Below are positions 39,016 through 48,267 of a DNA stretch of 64,000 nt, piece after piece. The notes beneath the pieces are model-generated. The model saw only the letters and a program-made list of their open reading frames with translations, did not search any database and was not told the origin of the DNA. How positions within the stretch are numbered: the stretch's first letter is position 1; every line of letters starts with the position of its first letter. The translations under genes were made by a program, and so were the position numbers. This DNA is from an uncultured Alphaproteobacteria bacterium (GTDB lineage Bacteria; Pseudomonadota; Alphaproteobacteria; Micavibrionales; UBA1664), in contig CALSUG010000009.1 in the NCBI GenBank assembly GCA_943789475.1, positions 54,442 through 118,441 of the forward strand, in the 5' to 3' direction.

Positions 39016-40653
39016 ATGGACGATCTGGACAAACGATTTGTTGTTACCTTTTACGGTAAAGAGCTCGGTGTATTTAACATCGATCCTGAGGCACCTTCTG
39101 GCACTCAGTGGGACCCCTTGAATCATGATTTATGCTCTATTTTAACCAAGAGCCGGTATTCAAATATGCCTGCTCTGGTTCATAACATTCATCCAAACCA
39201 AAGCATTATGGGATTTTTATTAGGAGCAAAAACAAAAGAAGAATATTTTCAAACACATTTTAAATCACTTTCAAATATTCGTTTTTTTCAAATTGATGGT
39301 TATCATGGTAAATATGCATTTCACAATGCCGCTGAAGATATCGATCGTCTAGACGGAAAAATAAGTGATTTCACCGATGAGGAAGGCACCTTACGAATAT
39401 CCTATGACGGTCCTGTAGGCACAGTTGGTTTAGAAAGATTGCCTTTTTCAAAATTAAAAGAAATGACATCCGTATTGGAACATCGCATCTCAGGAAACGA
39501 AAGTAAATCATTCGCACATTTATCTAAAAAAGGTGTTCTACAGCTTGCATCTGACGGACGTTCATTTACTCATTTTATCAAATATGGAGAAGCTGGAGGG
39601 AGAGAGAGCCACCCCTTAATGGAATGGATGGGCATGGAGTTAATGAAAGAAGTTGGCTTGCCCACTGCGAATGTTGCATTAATGAAGGTTGATGATCAAT
39701 GTAGCCCTGCCCTTATCGTTGAAAGATTTGACATTCCAACAAGAAACGAAATTCAAGCACCGAGTAAGAAAAAATTGATACAAGATTTTTACACTATTTT
39801 CGGACGTGACCCACAAGAAGATGTCGATGATAGAAACATAACTTATAAAGGCATTATGAAAGAGTTCATAAGCTATACGAAAGCATTATCACCAGAAAAA
39901 CAAGAAGAACAAGTTAAGCTGTTATTTACTCGCTTAGTCTCTGCTTGGGCAATGAGCGATGAAGATCTTCATTCAAAGAACTTTTCTATTTTGATGGATA
40001 TTGATTTAGAAAATCCTAAAGATAGCACTTTTGAAATGTCCCCCGCCTATGATGGTCATATCAATATAGCCTGTGGTAGTACCGGCGCATCAATGTTTTA
40101 TAAGATGCATGACAAAGTAAACGGTGGGGCAACTGCAAAAATAAATCTTAACGATTTTGTTATGATGCTTAAAGATCCTGCTTTATCGATTAACGGTCAT
40201 AAATATTGTATTTTTGATACTCCTGAAGAAATCCACGATTTTGTTCGCGACATATCTTCCACATGTGCACACAAGGCTGCGGAGTTAGCCTCTAATCCAC
40301 CCAGTTTTATCGAAGATTTACGTTATGGTGACATGTATCTACAAGATTTAAAACTAGGTGCCGCTGTTGTTATAGAACGTGCAAAATCTGTTAAAGCCGA
40401 CTACCCAAAAGATTTTGACTATGCTGGAATATTTAAAAAATATGCTAAAAAATACGGCCCAAGGGCTCGTCAAAACGCTCTTAAAAGCGAGCGTGGTATT
40501 GATCCAAATGATCCAAATCACAAGGTAAATGTTTCTCGTTATAGAGACTTATTAAAACCTTTTGAGAAAAAGTGTGGTTGTTTACAAAATCATGAACATG
40601 AATCCAGCCCTTCACTTGCAAGAGATAAAAAACAGCCTGCTCCAGTACTCTAG
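39016..40653 (+). CDS. HipA-like serine/threonine kinase (orphan)
   Basis: A 545-aa protein with HipA-family features: GVLQLASDGRSFTHFIKYG (substrate/ATP loop region), GLPTANVALMKV, ALIVERFDIP, the catalytic DLHSKNFS (Asp near 317, Asn near 322) and the metal-binding Asp in MSPAYDG (near 346). HipA kinases phosphorylate translation factors such as GltX and are usually encoded with an HTH antitoxin HipB. No HipB lies on either side. It is ~100 residues longer than HipA, with a basic C-terminal tail containing CGC. The ATG at 39016 has AGGGGA upstream; an earlier ATG lies inside folC. Kinase role inferred from motifs. Confidence 0.75.
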   Translation: MDDLDKRFVVTFYGKELGVFNIDPEAPSGTQWDPLNHDLCSILTKSRYSNMPALVHNIHPNQSIMGFLLGAKTKEEYFQTHFKSLSNIRFFQIDGYHGKYAFHNAAEDIDRLDGKISDFTDEEGTLRISYDGPVGTVGLERLPFSKLKEMTSVLEHRISGNESKSFAHLSKKGVLQLASDGRSFTHFIKYGEAGGRESHPLMEWMGMELMKEVGLPTANVALMKVDDQCSPALIVERFDIPTRNEIQAPSKKKLIQDFYTIFGRDPQEDVDDRNITYKGIMKEFISYTKALSPEKQEEQVKLLFTRLVSAWAMSDEDLHSKNFSILMDIDLENPKDSTFEMSPAYDGHINIACGSTGASMFYKMHDKVNGGATAKINLNDFVMMLKDPALSINGHKYCIFDTPEEIHDFVRDISSTCAHKAAELASNPPSFIEDLRYGDMYLQDLKLGAAVVIERAKSVKADYPKDFDYAGIFKKYAKKYGPRARQNALKSERGIDPNDPNHKVNVSRYRDLLKPFEKKCGCLQNHEHESSPSLARDKKQPAPVL

Positions 40654-40804
40654 CTTCAAGACGAATATTAAACATATCTATTCGCTTTTGCAAATAACTT
40701 ATTTTCATTTAATGTAAATAAAATTATTGAAATAATATTTCCCACTATGTTTTACTTAAACTCTAAGTTGAACAATAACAAACAATAAATAGGGAAATAA
40801 TAAA

Positions 40805-40948
40805 ATGTGTAAACAAGGAACATGCGTATCATCATTTAATCGACAGCAAGACAGCTTTTTACGAAAAGTATTCCGTAAATTTGAAGATCCAAACAAATCA
40901 AGAAGGAAACCACGACGTAAAGTACGTACTTTTACTGCAACAGCATAA
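40805..40948 (+). CDS. Small basic protein (47 aa)
   Basis: A short frame starting MCKQGTCVSSFNRQQD with AGGGAA upstream and ending in a strongly basic tail (RRKPRRKVR). It is immediately followed by an intrinsic terminator, which supports a discrete small transcript. It has two cysteines near the N-terminus (CKQGTC). No family recognised. It could be a small regulatory or nucleic-acid-binding protein, or a leader peptide. It lies downstream of the HipA-like gene, but there are 150 bases between them, so it may be independent. Confidence 0.5.
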   Translation: MCKQGTCVSSFNRQQDSFLRKVFRKFEDPNKSRRKPRRKVRTFTATA

Positions 40949-40956
40949 CGTATTCA

Positions 40957-40982
40957 TAAAAACCACCTTCGGGTGGTTTTTT
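40957..40982. terminator. Intrinsic terminator with TTCG tetraloop
   Basis: ACCACC (40962–40967), TTCG loop, GGTGGT (40972–40977), flanked by A-run and T-run. It closes the small basic gene and precedes the chvI promoter region. Confidence 0.92.
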
Positions 40983-41082
40983 AATATCTTTTACTGCCTT
41001 AAACGATCATTATCATGACATGATCTTGCCTTATTACCCTGCTTCAATCATATTATAGATAAAGTACATAAGGGACACATAC

Positions 41083-41796
41083 ATGACCGAAACGAATTCA
41101 AACACAAAAATCGCACTGATCGATGATGATCGCAATATTTTAACATCCGTTTCTATGGCACTAGAGGCCGAAGGGTTTGATGTTAAAACATACATGGATG
41201 GTGAGGCCGCATTAAGGGGTTTAGACCTTAATCCTGTTGATTTAGTTGTTAGTGACATCAAAATGCCGCGCATGGATGGGATGGAGGTATTAACCAACAT
41301 CCGTGAAAAATCATCTGTTCCGCTGATTTTTTTGACATCAAAAGATGATGAAATTGATCAAGTCCTTGGCCTTCGTATGGGGGCCGATGATTATATTACA
41401 AAACCATTTTCACAACGATTATTGGTTGAACGTATTCGCGCGATATTACGTCGCAATGAGATGCGTGCTCAAAAAACCGAAACAAATGATAATTCAATCG
41501 TAACAACACATGGTCACCTTACCCTTGATGAAGATCGCCACCTATGCCTTTGGAAAGAAAAAGAAGTCAACTTAACCGTAACAGAATTCTTACTTGTAAA
41601 AGCATTAGCCGTGCGCCCGGGTCATGTTAAAAGCCGCGATAGCCTGATGGATATTGCCTATGGTGATGCCATCTATGTTGATGACCGCACAATCGACAGC
41701 CATATCAAACGCATTCGTAAGAAGTTCAAACAGGTTGATGATGAATTTGATCACATAGACACAGTTTACGGCATTGGTTATAAGTACAAGGAATAA
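41083..41796 (+). CDS. chvI: ChvI-like response regulator
   Basis: An OmpR-family response regulator (237 aa): receiver domain with acidic pocket IDDD, phospho-acceptor Asp in [13 protein letters not shown], and Lys in ITKPFS; then a winged-helix DNA-binding domain ([14 protein letters not shown]). It pairs with the ChvG kinase directly downstream (stop and start overlap as TAATG). The ChvG/ChvI system controls envelope and acid/host responses in alphaproteobacteria. A 13-bp perfect palindrome, ATCATGACATGAT, at 41012–41024 upstream may be a regulatory site. Confidence 0.93.
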   Translation: MTETNSNTKIALIDDDRNILTSVSMALEAEGFDVKTYMDGEAALRGLDLNPVDLVVSDIKMPRMDGMEVLTNIREKSSVPLIFLTSKDDEIDQVLGLRMGADDYITKPFSQRLLVERIRAILRRNEMRAQKTETNDNSIVTTHGHLTLDEDRHLCLWKEKEVNLTVTEFLLVKALAVRPGHVKSRDSLMDIAYGDAIYVDDRTIDSHIKRIRKKFKQVDDEFDHIDTVYGIGYKYKE

Positions 41797-43391
41797 TGCG
41801 AAATCGTATCTTTTCACGTCTAACGCTTAAAATTTTTGCGGTTAATGGTGTAGCCCTTGTCATTTTGGCATTTGGGCTCATCTATCTTGGACAATACGAA
41901 AACAACCTCATTAAGACAGAATTAAAATCACTCGAGCGTCAGGCGCGCATTTACGCGGGCGCCATTGCCGAGGCAGCACAAGTGCAAGGGCCTATGCTCA
42001 TGCGCGGTGAACGTGGCGCGAGAATTTTACGATTTGACCGATTGGCGCGTTACCCTGCGCGAAAAATGATCAAACGTTTGGGACATACAACAACCAGTCG
42101 CATTCGTTTATACGATTTTGACGGAGCAATTATGGGGGACAGTGATTGGCTCTCTGGTCCTGTTGGTGTTATTGAAACAGGCCCCTCCTCACAACGCCGT
42201 TTTCTTGAGCAACCCGTGGCTGCGTCATTAGATGTCATTTTAAATATTTTACCATCATCATTAAACCTGAAGGATTACCCCACTGAAAATAAAACAAACG
42301 TTTCTGGATATACATATCCGGATGTTCAACGTGCCCTACAGGCGAAAGTCTCAACATCCGTATGGTGCAAACAAAAAGATAAGCCACGTCAGGATATATT
42401 GTTATCTGCTGCCGCTCCTGTCAAAAATATGGATAAGGTCATGGGGGTTGTGTACCTCACACGTGAGGGAAACCACATTGAAAACGCCATTCGTCAAATG
42501 CAGCATGATGTCTTGTTTCTGTTCCTTATCGCCATTTGTGTGACATTTATCCTATCTCTTTACCTATCTGGTGCCATAGCACGCCCCATGAAAAAACTAG
42601 CACGCGCAGCCGAAGATGTTCAACGTAATTTTGGACGTGGCGCCACCCTGCCCGATCTTTCACGTCGCCATGATGAAATTGGCGATCTGTCTGTTGCGCT
42701 TAATTCAATGACAAATGCATTATCCGAACGACTGGATTCAATTGAAAACTTTGCGGCAGATGTCGCGCACGAATTAAAAAATCCACTAACATCATTGCGC
42801 AGCGCGGTTGAAACCGTTTCTATCATTAAAAATAATGAAGACAGACAGCGTTTAATGGATGTTATTCTACATGATGTTGAACGTCTTGATCGCTTGATTA
42901 GTGACATTTCAAAATCATCCCGTTTGGATGCTGAATTATCCCGCGAAGATATGGGTATATTTTGTATGCGCCCCATGCTCACCGATATTTGCGAATATTA
43001 TGATGCCAAATTAAACCTACCAACCAATAATGAAATTTGCATCCGTGGTGTTGACACACGTATAGGACAAGTCTTTGACAACCTACTATCGAATGCCAAA
43101 TCATTTTCTGATGAAACATCGGTTATGGTCGAGAGGTTAGGAAACAAATGGCACATTTATGTTGATGATAATGGCCCTGGAATCCCAAGTAATAAACTTG
43201 AAACTATCTTTGATCGTTTTTATACAGAACGACCAGAGGGCGAAAGTTTTGGCAATAACTCAGGCCTAGGTCTTGCGATTTGCCAACAAATTATTGATGC
43301 GCATGAAGGACAAATTTTTGCAGAAAATAGATTAAATAACCAAGGTCAAAAAATTGGGGCTCGATTTACGGTGATATTAGAGGCATTATAA
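41796..43391 (+). CDS. chvG: ChvG-like sensor histidine kinase
   Basis: A 531-aa membrane kinase: N-terminal helix (FAVNGVALVILAFGLIYLG), a ~210-residue periplasmic sensor, a second helix (LFLFLIAICVTFILSLYLSG), HAMP, HisKA with DVAHELKNPLTSL (catalytic His) and HATPase with NLLSNAKSFS, DDNGPGIP and GLGLAICQQI. It forms the classical ChvG–ChvI pair with the overlapping upstream gene. Confidence 0.93.
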   Translation: MRNRIFSRLTLKIFAVNGVALVILAFGLIYLGQYENNLIKTELKSLERQARIYAGAIAEAAQVQGPMLMRGERGARILRFDRLARYPARKMIKRLGHTTTSRIRLYDFDGAIMGDSDWLSGPVGVIETGPSSQRRFLEQPVAASLDVILNILPSSLNLKDYPTENKTNVSGYTYPDVQRALQAKVSTSVWCKQKDKPRQDILLSAAAPVKNMDKVMGVVYLTREGNHIENAIRQMQHDVLFLFLIAICVTFILSLYLSGAIARPMKKLARAAEDVQRNFGRGATLPDLSRRHDEIGDLSVALNSMTNALSERLDSIENFAADVAHELKNPLTSLRSAVETVSIIKNNEDRQRLMDVILHDVERLDRLISDISKSSRLDAELSREDMGIFCMRPMLTDICEYYDAKLNLPTNNEICIRGVDTRIGQVFDNLLSNAKSFSDETSVMVERLGNKWHIYVDDNGPGIPSNKLETIFDRFYTERPEGESFGNNSGLGLAICQQIIDAHEGQIFAENRLNNQGQKIGARFTVILEAL

Positions 43392-43395
43392 ATGC

Positions 43396-44241
43396 ATGAA
43401 TAACACACGCCGCCCTATTCTATTTGTCACTGGCCTATCTGGTGCTGGTATATCCACCTCATTAAAAGCCTTGGAGGATTTTGGATACGAGGTTTTTGAT
43501 AACTTTCCGATGTCTCACGTAACCTCTCTCCTCAGTGAACAAGGATTTGAAGACCAACCTATTGCATTTGGTTTTGACAGCCGTACACGCGCATACAGCC
43601 CCGACCGCCTAATCCAAATGAGCCGTGAAATCGGTGCGAAAATAATATTCCTCAACACAACAAATGAAATTATTCAAAAACGTTTTTCCGAAACACGCCG
43701 CACACACCCGTTGGCAAAAGACCGTACGGTAACCGATGGTATTATTTACGAACGTGAATGGTTATCACCCCTTGTTAATGCTGCGGATATAACATTAGAC
43801 ACAACTGACCTATCCGTTCATGACCTAAAACACATGATTGAAAGTGAATTTTCGATTGGTGAACATGATCAACGCCTGTCAGTGACTGTCATGTCATTCG
43901 GATTTAAACATGGTGTTCCACGCGAAGTGGATATGGTTTTGGATGCACGTTTCCTGCGCAATCCACATTGGGATAAAAATTTAAAACCGCTCACTGGACA
44001 AACACCCGAGGTTCAAGCCTATATCAATGAAGATGAAAATTTAGAACCCTTTTATAGCAAGGTTCAAAACATGGTTGATTTCTTATTGCCCAACTATAAC
44101 TCAGAAGGGAAAAGCTATTTCACTATTGCCTTTGGATGCACGGGGGGTAAGCATCGCTCTGTCTACCTCACCGAACGATTGGGGGAATATTTGAAACAAT
44201 CAAATTATAACACCCATATTCGTCATAGAGATATGAGTTAA
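43396..44241 (+). CDS. rapZ: RapZ-family nucleotide-binding protein with altered P-loop
   Basis: A 281-aa protein with the RapZ/YvcJ fold: N-terminal P-loop domain and C-terminal conserved FGCTGGKHRSVYLTERL, GFDSRTR and VMSFGFKHGVPREVDMVLD. RapZ binds small RNAs to control GlmS in enteric bacteria. The Walker A reads TGLSGAGISTSLKAL: the Lys/Arg expected before Ser/Thr is Ile, so ATP/GTP use may be impaired. hprK, EIIA-Man and HPr genes that commonly accompany rapZ between chvG and ahcY in alphaproteobacteria are missing. Confidence 0.92.
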   Translation: MNNTRRPILFVTGLSGAGISTSLKALEDFGYEVFDNFPMSHVTSLLSEQGFEDQPIAFGFDSRTRAYSPDRLIQMSREIGAKIIFLNTTNEIIQKRFSETRRTHPLAKDRTVTDGIIYEREWLSPLVNAADITLDTTDLSVHDLKHMIESEFSIGEHDQRLSVTVMSFGFKHGVPREVDMVLDARFLRNPHWDKNLKPLTGQTPEVQAYINEDENLEPFYSKVQNMVDFLLPNYNSEGKSYFTIAFGCTGGKHRSVYLTERLGEYLKQSNYNTHIRHRDMS

Positions 44242-44771
44242 GCTGGTACTCGGCCTGGAGTCTTTTGCCCAGAAGGCTTTGTGATATCTGGAATATGTTC
44301 AAGTGCTTTTTCGCCATCTTTATCAAACACCGCACATAAACGCGAACCAAAATGTTCGTCAAAAGAAAAACCAGATGCAATCAATGAAACCACTGCAAAT
44401 TCTTGTGACACACCACCTGTCTCGACATCTCTATATGACAAAAACAAGCTGTTACCTGATACATTATGACGAATTTCTAAACCAGTGTTATCACATTGCG
44501 GTTGCACATCATGCATTAAAGTTTCAATAGCTTCAGCCACTCTTTCCAATTCAATTGGTTGCTTTTCTGGATCAGTATACTTCACTGTCGCAATCGTCAG
44601 CATTGGATTTTTATCAAATTTTCCTGCGATCGCTGGACGTGGTAATAATTTATCCTCACCATTAGCGTCTTTAACAACATCACCATCCGTTACATATTGT
44701 ATTTGCTTAATATCGAACGCTGTTGGATGTCCGTGCTTATCGTGTTCTGTTGGCTCTTTATAAACTGCCAT
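44238..44771 (-). CDS. Hypothetical protein (177 aa)
   Basis: A soluble, acidic protein without signal peptide or membrane segment; two cysteines (QCDN, RLCAV). It is convergent with rapZ (stop codons overlap by four bases) and divergent from ahcY. I recognise no family. Its position between rapZ and ahcY is where PTS genes would stand in related genomes. Function unknown. Confidence 0.55.
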   Translation of the reverse strand: MAVYKEPTEHDKHGHPTAFDIKQIQYVTDGDVVKDANGEDKLLPRPAIAGKFDKNPMLTIATVKYTDPEKQPIELERVAEAIETLMHDVQPQCDNTGLEIRHNVSGNSLFLSYRDVETGGVSQEFAVVSLIASGFSFDEHFGSRLCAVFDKDGEKALEHIPDITKPSGQKTPGRVPA

Positions 44772-44874
44772 TTTTATCCCTTTGCATTATATTTATAACT
44801 CTATTAAATATATCAATTAGAAGTAAATATTTAACAAATACATTATTAACATAAAAAATAAAAGGATGCAAGAC

Positions 44875-46185
44875 ATGAATGCCATCGCCCAAACAATTGA
44901 AAATGATTATAAGGTTGCAGATATATCGCTTGCGGAATGGGGACGCAAAGAAATTAGCCTTGCTGAAACCGAGATGCCCGGCCTCATGTCCACACGCGCG
45001 GAATATGGTGCAAACCAACCATTGAAAGGCGCACGCATTGCAGGTTGTCTTCACATGACAATTCAAACAGCTGTATTGATTGAAACTTTAACGGCATTAG
45101 GTGCCGAGGTTCGTTGGTCATCATGTAACATCTTTTCAACACAAGATCACGCGGCGGCGGCAATTGCGGCAACAGGAGTTCCTGTATTCGCGTGGAAGGG
45201 CCAAACAGAAGAAGAAGGTATGGATTGTATCCGTGATACCATCCAAGGACCGAATGGTTGGGTTCCAAACATGATCTTAGATGATGGTGGTGATTTAACC
45301 GTTATGATGCACGAAGAATATCCAGAATTAATGGATGGCGTAAAAGGTATTTCCGAAGAAACAACAACAGGTGTCCTACGCCTATACGAAATGGCAAAAG
45401 AAGGAACATTAAAAACTCCTGCAATTAACGTTAATGACTCTGTTACAAAATCAAAATTCGATAACAAATATGGCTGTCGTGAATCATGTGTGGATGCCAT
45501 CCGCCGTGCAACAGACGTTATGATGGCAGGTAAAATCGCCATGGTTGCTGGTTTTGGTGACGTTGGTAAGGGAACAGCAGAATCTCTTCGTTCAGCCGGT
45601 TGTCGTGTAATGGTATCTGAAATCGATCCAATTTGTGCACTTCAGGCAGCAATGGAAGGTTTTGAAGTTGTGACAATGGCAAAGGCCGCGCCACGCGCTG
45701 ATATTTTTGTGACAACAACAGGTAACAAAGACATTATCACTGTTGATCACATGCGTGACATGAAAGATCGCGCCATAGTATGTAACATCGGTCACTTTGA
45801 CAATGAGATTCAAGTTGAGCCATTACGCAATATGAAATGGACAAACATTAAACCACAAGTGGACGAAATCGAATTCCCAGATGGTAAACGTTTGCTACTG
45901 TTGGCCGAAGGTCGTTTGGTTAATCTTGGTTGTGCCACGGGCCACCCATCATTTGTGATGTCTGCATCTTTTACAAACCAGACATTGGCACAAATCGAAC
46001 TGTGGAATAACGCTGACAACTACGAAAACAAAGTCTACGTTCTACCTAAACATTTGGATGAAAAGGTTGCAAATCTTCACCTCGAAAAACTAGGCGTTGA
46101 ATTGGAAACATTGACAGATGATCAGGCAAAATACATTGATGTTGATGTAGCAGGTCCATTCAAAAAAGATGAATATCGTTATTAA
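44875..46185 (+). CDS. ahcY: Adenosylhomocysteinase
   Basis: AhcY hydrolyses S-adenosylhomocysteine, the by-product of SAM-dependent methylation, to adenosine and homocysteine. The 436-aa protein has the NAD-binding [19 protein letters not shown], the catalytic [13 protein letters not shown] and [19 protein letters not shown] eight bases upstream supports ATG 44875 rather than 44866. It completes the SAM cycle with metK (8.9 kb). No SAH riboswitch fits in the ~100 AT-rich bases upstream. Confidence 0.97.
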   Translation: MNAIAQTIENDYKVADISLAEWGRKEISLAETEMPGLMSTRAEYGANQPLKGARIAGCLHMTIQTAVLIETLTALGAEVRWSSCNIFSTQDHAAAAIAATGVPVFAWKGQTEEEGMDCIRDTIQGPNGWVPNMILDDGGDLTVMMHEEYPELMDGVKGISEETTTGVLRLYEMAKEGTLKTPAINVNDSVTKSKFDNKYGCRESCVDAIRRATDVMMAGKIAMVAGFGDVGKGTAESLRSAGCRVMVSEIDPICALQAAMEGFEVVTMAKAAPRADIFVTTTGNKDIITVDHMRDMKDRAIVCNIGHFDNEIQVEPLRNMKWTNIKPQVDEIEFPDGKRLLLLAEGRLVNLGCATGHPSFVMSASFTNQTLAQIELWNNADNYENKVYVLPKHLDEKVANLHLEKLGVELETLTDDQAKYIDVDVAGPFKKDEYRY

Positions 46186-46248
46186 TCTTTCCACCTTGTG
46201 TAATAAAGGTAGGTCTGTACTTTAAAAAACTAATTAAATATTGATAAA

Positions 46249-46923
46249 ATGCCCATGAATAAAGATATAATTGGATATGCAAAAACGCGTCATACGGCCA
46301 AAGCCTATGATCCAAATAAAAAAATACCCAACGATGATATCGAAAAGATAAAAGAACTTTTGAGATATAGCCCATCAAGTGTTAACTCTCAGCCGTGGCA
46401 TTTTATCATTACTTCAAGCACGGAAGGTAAAGAGCGTATTGCGAAATCAACAACGCGCCTCTACCCTTTTAATACCAATGCCATCTTGAATGCATCACAC
46501 GTTATTGTATTTTGTAGCAAGTTAAACATCGAGGATGACTATTTGCTAAGCGTTCTTGAACAAGAAGATAAAGATAAACGCTTTATCAGTGATGTCGAAG
46601 CAAAGAAGAAAACACGATTTTCTGTCCAAAGTACCTTCGTCAACATGCACAAATACGATTACAAAGACTTACAACATTGGATCGACAAACAAACTTATCT
46701 TAACTTAGGTTTCTTTCTTCTTGGCATTTCAACATTGGGAATAGACGCGACTCCAATGGAAGGTATTGAAACAAAAATAATTGATGACGAATTTGAATTA
46801 AGGCAAAAAGGATATTCAAGCCTTGTTGTCGTTCCCATCGGATATCACGAAAAAGATACTGATTTTAACGCACTATTACCAAAATCAAGACTTTCTCTTT
46901 CTGAAATAATAACTGAAATATAA
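46249..46923 (+). CDS. NAD(P)H nitroreductase (NfsB-like)
   Basis: A 224-aa FMN-dependent oxidoreductase of the nitroreductase family: ARTRHTAKAYDP-like N-terminus (KTRHTAKAYDPNKKIP), the FMN-binding YSPSSVNSQPWHFIIT, and GIDATPMEGIE before the C-terminal VVPIGYHEKD. It is probably cytosolic and reduces quinones or nitro compounds. A start at the second ATG (46255) is equally possible. Confidence 0.9.
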   Translation: MPMNKDIIGYAKTRHTAKAYDPNKKIPNDDIEKIKELLRYSPSSVNSQPWHFIITSSTEGKERIAKSTTRLYPFNTNAILNASHVIVFCSKLNIEDDYLLSVLEQEDKDKRFISDVEAKKKTRFSVQSTFVNMHKYDYKDLQHWIDKQTYLNLGFFLLGISTLGIDATPMEGIETKIIDDEFELRQKGYSSLVVVPIGYHEKDTDFNALLPKSRLSLSEIITEI

Positions 46924-46972
46924 GAAAACGGTTAAACAACATAGATCATGAACGACCTAAAAGAATAAAGTA

Positions 46973-47305
46973 ATGTTAATAAAAACGTTTACCTGTTGGT
47001 TTTTGGCTTTATCTTGGCCCGTTCTATCTGCTTTTTTACTCATTAACTTTAAGGCACTTACCGGTATCTCTGTAGGTAGCACCATTGATTCAATAGTAGA
47101 TACCTACCCCATATTTTTAACATTCGTGCCCATAATTTATGTTCTTTATTTTACTGGGTTTTCAATATTATCTCTGTCAAAACTACCTTACGAAAGAAAA
47201 ACAAAGAGACAACATATCGCTGCTTTCATTCTATTAATGATAATAATTTTTCTTTTTCTAAGTTATGGATCCACTCATGGCAGTCACGGCCCTAACTATC
47301 ACTAA
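46973..47305 (+). CDS. Hypothetical membrane protein (110 aa)
   Basis: Three hydrophobic helices (CWFLALSWPVLSAFLLI; IFLTFVPIIYVLYFTGF; IAAFILLMIIIFLFLSYG) and a His/Gly-rich C-terminal tail (GSTHGSHGPNYH). No family recognised. No strong Shine-Dalgarno. It lies 50 bases after the nitroreductase gene; the role is unknown. Confidence 0.5.
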   Translation: MLIKTFTCWFLALSWPVLSAFLLINFKALTGISVGSTIDSIVDTYPIFLTFVPIIYVLYFTGFSILSLSKLPYERKTKRQHIAAFILLMIIIFLFLSYGSTHGSHGPNYH

Positions 47306-47369
47306 AAATCCCCATTTTTAATAATCATTATACTCTTCTCAACTTCTTGTTTTTCTATAAATTAAAATA

Positions 47370-48227
47370 ATGAAATTTAATTTTTTAACATTATTCCTGT
47401 GTGTCCCTCTATTATCTTGCTCACAAAATAATTCCCTCGACAAAAGAATTAACAACATTAATAGCATTGCACAAAAAGCAGAATTAATTCCTTTCAATAT
47501 ACAAACTCAAAAGTTTAAAATTAATGGATTTAGAAAACAAACGTTAACCTCTCAACAAAACACCGTACAAATCTATATAGAAGGTGATGGATACGCCTAT
47601 TCAAGAAAAGGTGTAAGGTCATTAGATCCAACGCCCTTCTCTCCCATAGCTCTAAGTTTAGCTAAAAAAGACGATAATGCTAACGTTTACTATCTGATGC
47701 GCCCATGCCAACGGTCAACAGCCTTAAAAGATAGCGAATGCCTTTCAAAATACTGGACAACACATCGTTTCAACGACGACGTTATATCTAACTATCAAGA
47801 AGTTTTAAATAGAATAAAAATAACACATGGTGTCGACACAAAGTTCAATTTGATTGGTTTTTCTGGTGGCGCCTATATAGCAGTTTTACTTGCCGCAGAT
47901 CGCGATGATATCAAGACACTAAGAACTGTGTCTGGAAATTTGAACAATGATATCTTTATAAGACATCACAAACTAGACGCAATGCCAGCATCTGCAAAGA
48001 TGCCTACAAATATCGATAAATTATCTACAACCCCCCAATATCATTTTATTGGAGAAGATGACGAAATTATACCTATAGATATCTATAGAGGGTACGCAAA
48101 TTTATTTTCATCACAGGCATGCTTACATTCCAAAACTGTCAAAAACACTGACCACACAACAGGATGGAGTAATATTTGGCAAGATTTGCTAACAATTCTC
48201 CCTAAATGTAATAAAAAAACACCCTGA
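47370..48227 (+). CDS. Putative lipoprotein alpha/beta-hydrolase
   Basis: A lipoprotein signal (LFLCVPLLSC lipobox, Cys about residue 17) precedes a 265-residue domain with the nucleophile elbow GFSGGA, a plausible acid loop (HFIGEDDEIIP) and His (NTDHTTGW). That suggests a membrane-anchored serine hydrolase or esterase facing the periplasm. The substrate is unknown. The TGA stop (48225–48227) falls inside the stem of the downstream terminator. Confidence 0.65.
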   Translation: MKFNFLTLFLCVPLLSCSQNNSLDKRINNINSIAQKAELIPFNIQTQKFKINGFRKQTLTSQQNTVQIYIEGDGYAYSRKGVRSLDPTPFSPIALSLAKKDDNANVYYLMRPCQRSTALKDSECLSKYWTTHRFNDDVISNYQEVLNRIKITHGVDTKFNLIGFSGGAYIAVLLAADRDDIKTLRTVSGNLNNDIFIRHHKLDAMPASAKMPTNIDKLSTTPQYHFIGEDDEIIPIDIYRGYANLFSSQACLHSKTVKNTDHTTGWSNIWQDLLTILPKCNKKTP

Positions 48228-48245
48228 AAAATCAGGGTGTTTTTT
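48214..48245. terminator. Bidirectional intrinsic terminator
   Basis: ACACCCTGA (48219–48227) pairs perfectly with TCAGGGTGT (48232–48240), with an A-run before and T-run after. It serves both the hydrolase gene and the convergent autotransporter gene. Confidence 0.93.
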
Positions 48246-48267
48246 AACTGTACAACCATCTTAATGA

